Assembly (NCBI GenBank): GCA_023422975.1
Contig: JAFAGF010000224.1
Location: forward strand, 1-31,797
DNA length: 31,797 nt
Direction of reading: 5' to 3'
Source: Pseudomonadota bacterium
GTDB lineage: Bacteria; Pseudomonadota; Gammaproteobacteria; Burkholderiales; Burkholderiaceae_C
Shown: positions 25,862-31,797 of the stretch, one piece after another
Layout of the letters: each line of letters begins with the position of its first letter
Position numbering within the stretch: position 1 is the first letter of the stretch
Translations under genes and position numbers: made by a program
Notes under the pieces: generated by a model
Told to the model about the DNA's origin: nothing
Databases searched by the model: none
The model's input: only the letters and a program-made list of their open reading frames with translations

Positions 25862-27670
25862 TTAGTCTTCGACCTGCAAAATGGCCAGGAACGCTTCTTG
25901 CGGTACTTCCACCGAGCCAATCTGCTTCATGCGTTTCTTGCCCGCCTTTTGCTTTTCCAGCAGCTTGCGCTTGCGGGTGATGTCACCGCCGTAGCACTTG
26001 GCCAGCACGTTCTTGCGCATGGCTTTGACGGTTTCACGCGCAATGATGTTGGCGCCAATGGCCGCTTGGATAGCCACGTCAAACATCTGACGACTGATGA
26101 TTTCACGCATCTTGGCCACCACCGCACGGCCACGGTAGGTGGCCTGCGAACGGTGCACGATGATGGACAGGGCATCAACCTTTTCGCCATTGAGCAAAAT
26201 ATCCACCTTGACCACGTCCGAGGGGCGGTACTCCAAAAACTCATAGTCCATGGACGCATAGCCACGCGAGACACTCTTGAGCTTGTCAAAGAAGTCCAGC
26301 ACGATTTCGCCCAGCGGCATCTCGTACGTCAGCATGACCTGGCGACCGTGGTACTGCATATTCATCTGAATACCGCGCTTTTGGTTGGCCAGCGTCATCA
26401 CGGGGCCCACGTATTCCTGAGGCATGTACAGGTGCACGGTCACGATGGGTTCACGGATTTCCTCAATACGCCCAACATCTGGCATCTTCGAGGGGTTTTC
26501 CACGTCAATCAACTCGCCGTCGCCCTTGAGCACCTGGTAGACCACGCTGGGCGCGGTGGTGATCAGGTCCTGGTCAAACTCACGCTCCAGACGCTCTTGC
26601 ACGATTTCCATGTGCAGCAAGCCCAAGAAGCCGCAGCGGAAGCCAAAGCCCAGCGCTTGCGAGACTTCGGGTTCAAAGCGCAGTGCCGCATCGTTCAGTT
26701 GCAGCTTTTCCAGCGCATCACGCAACTGGTCGTATTCAGAGGCCTCTGTAGGGTACAGGCCGGCAAAAACTTGTGGCTGTACTTCCTTAAAGCCGGGCAA
26801 CGCTTCGCTGGCTGGGCCCAAGTTGTTGGGCAACTTCTTTTCCAGCGTGATGGTGTCACCCACCTTGGCAGCTTTCAATTCCTTGATGCCAGCAATGATG
26901 TAGCCCACTTCACCCGCCTTGAGCGAATCACGTGGAGAGTTGGCAGGGGTAAACACACCGACCTGGTTGGCTTCATAGGCAGCACCTGTCGCCATCATCT
27001 TGAAGCGTTCGTTCTTCTTCAACTCGCCATCCACCACGCGTACCAGCATGATCACGCCCACATAGGGGTCAAACCAGCTGTCCACAATCATGGCGCGCAA
27101 GGGGCCATCCGGGTTGCCGGTAGGTGGTGGCACCTTGGCCACAATGGCTTCGAGGATGTCATCAATGCCCATGCCGGTCTTGGCCGAGCAGGGAATCGCA
27201 TCACTGGCATCAATGCCGATCACGTCTTCGATCTCAGCCTTGGCGTTGTCCGGATCGGCCTGAGGCAAATCCATCTTGTTGAGCACCGCAAACACTTCCA
27301 CGCCCAAGTCCAGCGCGGTGTAGCAGTTGGCCACGGTTTGCGCTTCCACGCCCTGAGAAGCATCCACCACCAACAGACCACCTTCACAGGCCGACAAGGA
27401 ACGCGAGACTTCATACGAGAAGTCCACGTGGCCGGGGGTATCAATCAGGTTCAGGTTGTAGACGTTGCCGTCCTTGGCCTTGTATTGCAGCGCTGCGGTT
27501 TGCGCCTTGATGGTGATGCCACGCTCTTTCTCGATGTCCATCGAGTCCAGCACTTGCGCCTCCATGTCTCGATCAGCAAGGCCCCCGCAGCGCTGAATCA
27601 GCCGGTCTGCCAGGGTCGACTTGCCATGGTCAATATGCGCAATGATGGAAAAATTTCGAATGTGCTTCAT
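25862..27670 (-). CDS. lepA: Translation elongation factor 4 (LepA)
   Basis: A ribosome-dependent GTPase related to EF-G that acts on stalled or mistranslocated ribosomes and affects initiation. It has 602 residues, standard length. The G1 motif AHIDHGKST is at the N-terminus, the switch region has [13 protein letters not shown]3 is DTPGHVDF and G4 is NKMDLP. The LepA-specific C-terminal domain ends with the basic segment [25 protein letters not shown]. The ATG at 27670 ([19 protein letters not shown]) was chosen; the frame is open further upstream but that part is not LepA-like. It is followed closely by lepB. Confidence 0.98.
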   Translation of the reverse strand: MKHIRNFSIIAHIDHGKSTLADRLIQRCGGLADRDMEAQVLDSMDIEKERGITIKAQTAALQYKAKDGNVYNLNLIDTPGHVDFSYEVSRSLSACEGGLLVVDASQGVEAQTVANCYTALDLGVEVFAVLNKMDLPQADPDNAKAEIEDVIGIDASDAIPCSAKTGMGIDDILEAIVAKVPPPTGNPDGPLRAMIVDSWFDPYVGVIMLVRVVDGELKKNERFKMMATGAAYEANQVGVFTPANSPRDSLKAGEVGYIIAGIKELKAAKVGDTITLEKKLPNNLGPASEALPGFKEVQPQVFAGLYPTEASEYDQLRDALEKLQLNDAALRFEPEVSQALGFGFRCGFLGLLHMEIVQERLEREFDQDLITTAPSVVYQVLKGDGELIDVENPSKMPDVGRIEEIREPIVTVHLYMPQEYVGPVMTLANQKRGIQMNMQYHGRQVMLTYEMPLGEIVLDFFDKLKSVSRGYASMDYEFLEYRPSDVVKVDILLNGEKVDALSIIVHRSQATYRGRAVVAKMREIISRQMFDVAIQAAIGANIIARETVKAMRKNVLAKCYGGDITRKRKLLEKQKAGKKRMKQIGSVEVPQEAFLAILQVED

Positions 27671-27713
27671 CAACGATAAGCGTTTGTAATTAAAGGGGAA
27701 AGCGTGCTCTAGG

Positions 27714-27748
27714 CAAGAAAAAAGGGCGCGTCTCACTGTGACGCGCCC
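27714..27748 (-). terminator. Terminator upstream of lepA (end of degP transcript)
   Basis: GGGCGCGTC (27724-27732) pairs with GACGCGCCC (27740-27748) around a 7-nt loop. In the minus-strand reading TTTTTTCTT follows. It lies ~340 bp after the degP stop and 44 bp before the lepA start. Confidence 0.92.
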
Positions 27749-28085
27749 TGAACCAACAATCTCTGGCAACTGCGATTGGTTGGATGATCGATTGTAGGCA
27801 AAACCGCCCAAAAACCAAGCATCCATTTACTATGACTCGGGCATTGTGCATTGCCGCAAAATCACTTACCAACAAGTTATCCACAATTCAACTGTAGGTT
27901 CACAGACAGTTATCTCAACACCCAGCAAGGCTGTAATCACAGCAAGTACTTGCTTGTGCCGGCCTGTGACCGCGCTCATTCAGCGGGCATTCTACCCAAG
28001 CACCCATGTAAAACCACAGCTTGTCGCAGTAAGTCATTCCTACGCAAGGATTAGCATCCTGCGCAGGAAGACCTCTGCCCATGCT
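27749..28085. other. Non-coding gap between degP and lepA with palindromes and a DnaA-box-like site
   Basis: 337 bp without a convincing ORF. It contains the exact DnaA-box sequence TTATCCACA (27877-27885), a 14-bp perfect palindrome AGCAAGTACTTGCT (27941-27954), an inverted repeat AACTGT/ACAGTT (27890-27895 with 27906-27911), and a near-perfect hairpin CCTACGCAAGGAT-TAGC-ATCCTGCGCAGG (28039-28067). In relatives a glutaredoxin-like gene can sit here; I see no remnant of one. The region would be a long 3' untranslated tail of degP ending in the terminator next door. Confidence 0.5.
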
Positions 28086-29597
28086 TTACTTGGCATTAGG
28101 GCGAATGAGTACGTACTGCGTCCACTCACCACGGCGCACCAGCAAGTTCACAGGTTTGCTCTTGTCCGCTTTGGACAAGGCGGTCTCAAATCCCTTGACA
28201 TTGGTCACCTCGGTGTTGGCCACCGCCAGCACCACATCACCTTCACGCAGACCTGCACGGGCTGCTGCATCCGTAGCCGAAAGCACACGCACACCGCCCT
28301 TGACGGCCAAGGCGCGCTTTTGCGCCTCGCTCAGCTCACCCACCACCAAACCCAGTTGCTTGGCCGTGGCAGTTGCGCCCGAGGAAGGTTTGCCATCTGC
28401 CGCCGCAACGGTTTCGTCTGGCTCGACCTCTGCCACCATGATGGCCAGATCGCGCATCTGGCCGCGGCGGAACACGGTGATGGAGCTCTTGGTGCCTGGC
28501 TTGGTGTTGCCCACCAAACGCGGCAAGTCGGCCACCTTGTCGATCGCTTTGCCATCGTATTTCACGATGATGTCACCAGCCTCAATCCCGGCCTTGGCAG
28601 CGGGCGAGTCTGGCTCCACCGCCGACACCAGTGCGCCACGTGCTGCACCCAGGCCAATGGATTCCGCCACTTCCTTGGTCACCTGACCAATTTGCACCCC
28701 GATACGCCCGCGCGTTACCTTGCCAGTGGCTCGCAGCTGGTCGCTCACACGCACGGCTTCATCAATCGGAATAGCGAACGAGATGCCCATAAACCCGCCT
28801 GAGCGCGAATAAATCTGGCTGTTGATACCTACCACCTCACCGCGCATATTCAGCAAAGGCCCACCGGAATTACCGGGGTTGATCGCCACATCGGTCTGGA
28901 TGAACGGCAGGTAGTCACCCGTATCACGCTGCTTGGCAGAAACAATGCCTGCCGTCACCGAGTTTTCCAGTCCAAAGGGCGAGCCAATCGCCATGACCCA
29001 CTCACCCACCTTCAGGCGGCTGACATCGCCAATCTTCACGGCGGGCAGGCCCTTGGCATCGATCTTCACCACGGCCACATCAGTGCGCTTGTCGGCACCG
29101 ATGATCTTGGCCTTGTATTCGCGCTTGTCGGTCAGCGTCACGATGACCTCGCTGGCACCGTCCACCACGTGGGCATTGGTCATGACATAGCCGTCCGAAC
29201 TCAGAATAAAACCCGACCCTACACCACTGGGGCGTTCTTCCCCTTCGTCATTGGGCTGCTGCGGGCCACCCTGGCGCGGCACATTTGGTACAGGCAGCCC
29301 AAAGCGGCGGAAAAACTCCAGCATGTCTTCGTCCATGCCGCTCATCGAAGGCTGCGTTGAAATCTTCTCCGTGGTGCGAATGTTGACCACCGCAGGGCCA
29401 ACCACATCCACCAACTGCGTGAAGTCGGGCAAGCCCGTCACCAACGGGGCAGCTGCAGGCGCAGTTGCCACGGTTTGCGCATGGGCCGCAGGCATCCACG
29501 GACGGGCCGCATCACTCCACGCCACGGTTGCCGCGCCTGCAGCAATACCGACGGCCAACACCGCGGCATGCAAAGGTTTGAATTGCATTGAAGGCAT
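28086..29597 (-). CDS. degP: Periplasmic serine protease/chaperone, DegP/MucD family
   Basis: A Do-family protease that degrades or refolds damaged envelope proteins. It has ~503 residues. The N-terminal signal peptide has a hydrophobic stretch at ~10-27 and a likely cleavage site near AHA-QT (40/41). The trypsin-like domain has the triad His143 (TNAHVVDG), Asp173 (RTDVAVVKID) and Ser244 (NPGNSGGPLLN). Two PDZ domains follow. ATGs at 29597 and 29606 follow GGAAAGGA; I chose 29597 for its better spacing. An ATG at 29633 would leave almost no leader after the predicted sigma-E promoter. The link to rpoE/rseA fits control by envelope stress. Confidence 0.96.
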   Translation of the reverse strand: MPSMQFKPLHAAVLAVGIAAGAATVAWSDAARPWMPAAHAQTVATAPAAAPLVTGLPDFTQLVDVVGPAVVNIRTTEKISTQPSMSGMDEDMLEFFRRFGLPVPNVPRQGGPQQPNDEGEERPSGVGSGFILSSDGYVMTNAHVVDGASEVIVTLTDKREYKAKIIGADKRTDVAVVKIDAKGLPAVKIGDVSRLKVGEWVMAIGSPFGLENSVTAGIVSAKQRDTGDYLPFIQTDVAINPGNSGGPLLNMRGEVVGINSQIYSRSGGFMGISFAIPIDEAVRVSDQLRATGKVTRGRIGVQIGQVTKEVAESIGLGAARGALVSAVEPDSPAAKAGIEAGDIIVKYDGKAIDKVADLPRLVGNTKPGTKSSITVFRRGQMRDLAIMVAEVEPDETVAAADGKPSSGATATAKQLGLVVGELSEAQKRALAVKGGVRVLSATDAAARAGLREGDVVLAVANTEVTNVKGFETALSKADKSKPVNLLVRRGEWTQYVLIRPNAK

Positions 29598-29647
29598 TTT
29601 TGACATCCTTTCCAAAATCACACTCTGCGCCATGCGCAGCTACATGT

Positions 29648-29677
29648 TCAGAAAATCGAACCGCAATTTGGTTCCCC
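29648..29677 (-). promoter_or_regulatory. Candidate sigma-E promoter of degP
   Basis: On the minus strand, GGGGAACC (-35 region, 29677-29670) is followed after 17 bp by TCTGA (-10 region, 29652-29648). This fits the sigma-E pattern GGAACTT-N16-TCTGA except for the last -35 bases. Transcription would start around 29641, some 35-45 bases before the preferred degP starts, and after the rseA terminator. Confidence 0.6.
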
Positions 29678-29730
29678 AGTTTATGAGCGAGCGATCCATT
29701 TCTATGGAGATTACATAGCGATCAACACAA

Positions 29731-29762
29731 ATAAAAAAAAGAGCGCCTTGTGTGCGCTCTTT
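29731..29762 (-). terminator. Terminator after rseA
   Basis: AAAGAGCGC (29738-29746) pairs with GCGCTCTTT (29754-29762) with a 7-nt loop. In the minus-strand reading a run of eight T follows. It separates the rpoE-rseA transcript from degP. Confidence 0.93.
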
Positions 29763-29854
29763 CTTGATTTCAGGGTGTTTTAGCCTTGAATGCTTGCAAA
29801 AGCATACGCTGATAGCTCTCTTTTTTGAAAGACATCACCGCTAAAGCCTGCCAG

Positions 29855-30481
29855 TTACTTGCCTGCCCGGCCACTGCTGCGCGCTTCCTCAAAGCTGGCA
29901 TTGCGCAAAAAGTCTGCAGGCGTTTGCAACGAAGCACGGCTGGTGTACTGCTGGTGGTTGGCCAACAAGGCATCCAAACGCGGATCTCGCAGTACGCTGC
30001 CGTTTTCGGTTGCCACCACCACGGGGGCACTTATGCTGGGCGCACTGGCCAGTTGTGCGCCTTGGCCCGCCACCGGGGTTGCCACCAAATTCCAGCCCAA
30101 GGCCGCCACGGCAGCCACTGTGGCAAAGCTGGCCGCCACCTTCCAGCGGAAGACCGAGCTGTTGGCCGCGGGGTCACGCAAGGCCACCACGGGCGCCTGC
30201 GCTTGCTCCATACCAGCAGCCACTTGCTGCAACTGGGAAGACTGCAACTGCAGCGCCGGCTCTTGCGCCAGCTGCACCCGCAGCCCTGACAGCAGGTTGT
30301 GCTGGCTGTGGTGTGCCAGATCGGGCGAACGCAGTACATCGCCCACCAAGTGGTAGAGCTCCCAGCTGGCGCAGCCTTCCGAACTTTCGGCGCACGCCAA
30401 GGCCTGTTCCAGCTCTTCGCCGCGCAACTCACCATCCACCATCGCAGACAGCAATTCCTTGTTCATCTCTTGTTCCATCAT
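29855..30481 (-). CDS. rseA: Anti-sigma-E factor RseA
   Basis: A single-pass inner-membrane protein whose cytoplasmic N-terminus binds and silences RpoE. It has ~208 residues. The N-terminal anti-sigma domain includes LLSAMVDGELRGEELEQAL (about 10-28) and WELYHLVGDVLR (40-51). One membrane helix lies at ~113-133, followed by a ~75-residue periplasmic tail. The periplasmic part would normally be cut by DegS and guarded by RseB. The ATG at 30481 has AGGTGA upstream; later ATGs at 30478 and 30466 are alternatives. It lies 29 bp after rpoE. No rseB gene follows; a terminator and degP come next. Confidence 0.92.
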   Translation of the reverse strand: MMEQEMNKELLSAMVDGELRGEELEQALACAESSEGCASWELYHLVGDVLRSPDLAHHSQHNLLSGLRVQLAQEPALQLQSSQLQQVAAGMEQAQAPVVALRDPAANSSVFRWKVAASFATVAAVAALGWNLVATPVAGQGAQLASAPSISAPVVVATENGSVLRDPRLDALLANHQQYTSRASLQTPADFLRNASFEEARSSGRAGK

Positions 30482-30510
30482 GGGGTCACCTGCTTGATGT
30501 CCTTTTTGCA

Positions 30511-31140
30511 TCACCAACGCTTACCGCCTTGACGCTCTAGCAAAGGCTTCACGCGTGCCGAAATCGCTTCCCGTGCACGAAAAATGCGCGAACGCACCGT
30601 ACCTATCGGGCAATTCATTGCCAAGGCAATTTCCTCGTAACTCAGCCCTTCAATCTCACGCAGCGTGACCGCTTGGCGCAAGTCTTCAGGCAAGGCCTCC
30701 ATGGCTGCGTTCACAGCTGCCGCAATTTCTTGCGCAGCCAGCACAGTCTCGGGTGTTTCGTCACTGATTGGTTCATTACGAGGACGGAAAGTTTCATCCT
30801 CATCCTCAGAAATGTGTAACGCGTTCTCGAACACCACAGGGTCGCGGCGCATCTCTACCAGGGACTTCTTGGCCGTATTTACTGCAATCCGATACAGCCA
30901 AGTGTAGAACTGCGCCTCTCCACGAAACTGGTGCAAAGCGCGGTAGGCGCGCAAAAACGTCTCTTGGGCAATGTCCTGCACCAAGTCTTGGTCACGCACC
31001 ATGCGTGCAATCAGCCGTTCAATACGCCGCTGGTATTTGATCACCAACAGTTCATAGGCACGCTGATCGCCGGCGACGGTGCGCTCAACCAGTTGCAGAT
31101 CACTGTCAGAAGAGGAAGATGGCGCAGGGGCAGAGGTCAT
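30511..31140 (-). CDS. rpoE: RNA polymerase sigma factor RpoE (extracytoplasmic stress)
   Basis: An ECF sigma factor for envelope stress. It has ~209 residues. Region 2 spans about residues 18-90 (AYELLVIKYQRRIERLIARMV, then DIAQETFLRAYRALHQFRGEAQFYTWLYRIAVNTAKK). An acidic linker follows, then region 4 (LPEDLRQAVTLREIEGLSYEEIA, IGTVRSRIFRAREAI). The ATG at 31140 fits the domain start; one at 31170, 13 bp after the preceding gene, is also possible. Neither has a strong ribosome binding site. GGACTT-N16-TCTTTA at 31253-31226 (minus strand), inside the preceding gene, weakly resembles a sigma-E promoter and could give autoregulation. Confidence 0.95.
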   Translation of the reverse strand: MTSAPAPSSSSDSDLQLVERTVAGDQRAYELLVIKYQRRIERLIARMVRDQDLVQDIAQETFLRAYRALHQFRGEAQFYTWLYRIAVNTAKKSLVEMRRDPVVFENALHISEDEDETFRPRNEPISDETPETVLAAQEIAAAVNAAMEALPEDLRQAVTLREIEGLSYEEIALAMNCPIGTVRSRIFRAREAISARVKPLLERQGGKRW

Positions 31141-31183
31141 GTATGCGGGGACGCGAAGGCTCCAACTCATGCGTAAACCAAGC

Positions 31184-31669
31184 CTAAAGTGCTCGATTTT
31201 TCACTGCATCTTGCGTCGGATAGGCTAAAGAATATACCGCACGTCGCAAGTCCAGCCATAAATGCGGCGCCCAATCCCTTTGCACGACAAAACGCCGTGT
31301 ACCACCTGCAGCGCCAGCAAACCGCAGCACCAGCAGCCATTGCAGGTCTGCCATCACCACGGGGCTACCCTGCAGAGCCTCGACGTGCGCAGGCTGCACC
31401 CACATCCACGCGGTGCCATCCCACTGCAAAGTGCCTTGCGGCATCTGTGCCAAAAAGTGCCACCCTGCGGCCACACACAGCAGCCACACCACCGCAGAGC
31501 AGCCAATACGCAGCCACAGCTGCGCCCCGTACCCGGCACCCAAGCACCACCACATAACCAATACCGCAGCAGCGCCAGCCACAAGCAGCCCCCATACCAT
31601 CTGCAGCACATGGGCGCTGTGCAAAGGATAGGAAACCGCAGGACTATGGCGCGCAGAGGTCAAACGCAT
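31184..31669 (-). CDS. Hypothetical membrane protein upstream of rpoE, YgfX/CptA-like layout
   Basis: A 162-residue Trp-rich protein I cannot name firmly. It has two adjacent membrane helices (about 24-47 and 53-74) and a soluble C-terminal half with LQWLLVLRF... and a final RDWAPHLWLDLRRAVYS. Two close helices plus a C-terminal 'L-W-x-D-x-R-R' tail recall YgfX/CptA family proteins, but the match is by eye and weak. GGGGTG lies 4-5 bases before the ATG at 31669. It sits between the fabF terminator and rpoE, with a 43-bp gap to the preferred rpoE start, so it is probably cotranscribed with rpoE-rseA. Confidence 0.78.
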   Translation of the reverse strand: MRLTSARHSPAVSYPLHSAHVLQMVWGLLVAGAAAVLVMWWCLGAGYGAQLWLRIGCSAVVWLLCVAAGWHFLAQMPQGTLQWDGTAWMWVQPAHVEALQGSPVVMADLQWLLVLRFAGAAGGTRRFVVQRDWAPHLWLDLRRAVYSLAYPTQDAVKNRAL

Positions 31670-31676
31670 GCACCCC

Positions 31677-31716
31677 AAAAACAAAACCCGCTGACTGCAC
31701 AAGCAGAAAGCGGGTT
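31677..31716 (-). terminator. fabF terminator in the leader of the next gene
   Basis: In the minus-strand reading AACCCGCT (31716-31709) pairs with AGCGGGTT (31692-31685). An inner CTGC-TTGT-GCAG stem sits inside, and TTGTTTTT follows. It ends about 8 bases before the start of the membrane protein gene, so that gene is expressed either by read-through or from a promoter overlapping the hairpin. Confidence 0.8.
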
Positions 31717-31726
31717 GGCCACCATA

Positions 31727-31752
31727 CAAGAAGGAAAGTAGCTTCCTTCTTG
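31727..31752 (-). other. Perfect hairpin just after fabF
   Basis: A 10-bp perfect stem, CAAGAAGGAA/TTCCTTCTTG, with a 6-nt loop, starts 9 bp after the fabF stop. It has no T-tract. It may protect the fabF mRNA end or act with the terminator next to it. Confidence 0.6.
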
Positions 31753-31761
31753 GGTCATGGT

Positions 31762-31797
31762 TTAGATGCGCTTGAAAATCAGCGATCCATTGGTACC
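31762..31797 (-). CDS. fabF: 3-oxoacyl-ACP synthase II, C-terminal end only
   Basis: The last 11 codons read GTNGSLIFKRI followed by TAA. This is the well-known C-terminal end of FabF (beta-ketoacyl-ACP synthase II), the elongating condensing enzyme of fatty acid synthesis. The rest lies beyond the window. Its position upstream of rpoE matches the common betaproteobacterial order acpP-fabF-x-rpoE, which supports the call despite its shortness. Confidence 0.85.
   Translation of the reverse strand, partial: GTNGSLIFKRI

Noticed and set aside
25826..27679. Long antisense open frames opposite lepA, and likewise opposite lysS (4383-5930), rnc/era (22732-24399) and the second MCP (11968-13338)
   Set aside because: All mirror well-supported genes, lack ribosome binding sites and have biased composition without recognisable domains.
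27870..27960. A possible replication origin suggested by TTATCCACA
   Set aside because: Only one exact DnaA box is visible, there is no cluster, no AT-rich unwinding element and no dnaA/dnaN nearby.
29770..30030. A minus-strand frame overlapping the end of rseA
   Set aside because: It is out of frame with rseA, has no start signal and looks like a shadow; RseA itself ends normally at 29855.
1..31797. CRISPR arrays, tRNA or rRNA genes, insertion sequences, phage genes
   Set aside because: No regularly spaced direct repeats, no T-loop-like GGTTCGAAT pattern in a cloverleaf context, and no transposase, integrase or phage structural motifs were seen.

Overview
The window looks like chromosomal DNA of a betaproteobacterium of the order Burkholderiales, most likely family Comamonadaceae (Comamonas, Acidovorax or Delftia type). 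The reasons are the GC-rich coding sequence, the gene orders trpB-trpA-accD, fabF-x-rpoE-rseA-degP-lepA-lepB-DUF4845-rnc-era-recO-pdxJ-acpS-nagZ, and several copies of a palindromic intergenic repeat of a kind I associate with this family. Nearly everything is core chromosome. I see no phage, transposase, CRISPR array, tRNA or rRNA.

Left part (1-9.3 kb, mostly + strand): the 3' end of trpB, then trpA and accD. A two-way terminator separates accD from a minus-strand YggT-family membrane protein gene. Next come a stand-alone LON-substrate-binding-domain protein, lysS, a response regulator with a GGDEF diguanylate cyclase domain, and a small MscS-type channel. Minus-strand purT faces the channel gene across another two-way terminator.

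Middle part (9.4-19.1 kb): two chemoreceptor (MCP) genes flank a small unknown gene. A 6-phosphofructokinase gene follows, then a three-gene operon for a membrane-bound, Tat-exported gluconate 2-dehydrogenase-type enzyme (small subunit, FAD/GMC large subunit, tri-haem cytochrome c). The small-subunit gene carries a -1 frameshift.

Right part (19.1-31.8 kb, all minus strand): transcription runs from the end of fabF through a small membrane protein, rpoE, rseA, degP, lepA-lepB, DUF4845-rnc-era, and recO-pdxJ-acpS-(22-codon ORF)-nagZ. Intrinsic terminators divide this run into at least six units. The sigma-E system is compact: rseB is missing between rseA and degP, rseA ends at a strong terminator, and degP has its own sigma-E-like promoter.

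The observations most worth a second look are the palindromic repeat family, with one copy apparently converted into codons of recO and perhaps another into the N-terminal extension of Era; an undescribed 22-residue hydrophobic ORF coupled to acpS; the frameshift in the dehydrogenase small subunit; a terminator-like hairpin ending just before the start codon of the second chemoreceptor; and a phosphofructokinase with a mixed ATP/PPi-type active-site signature.
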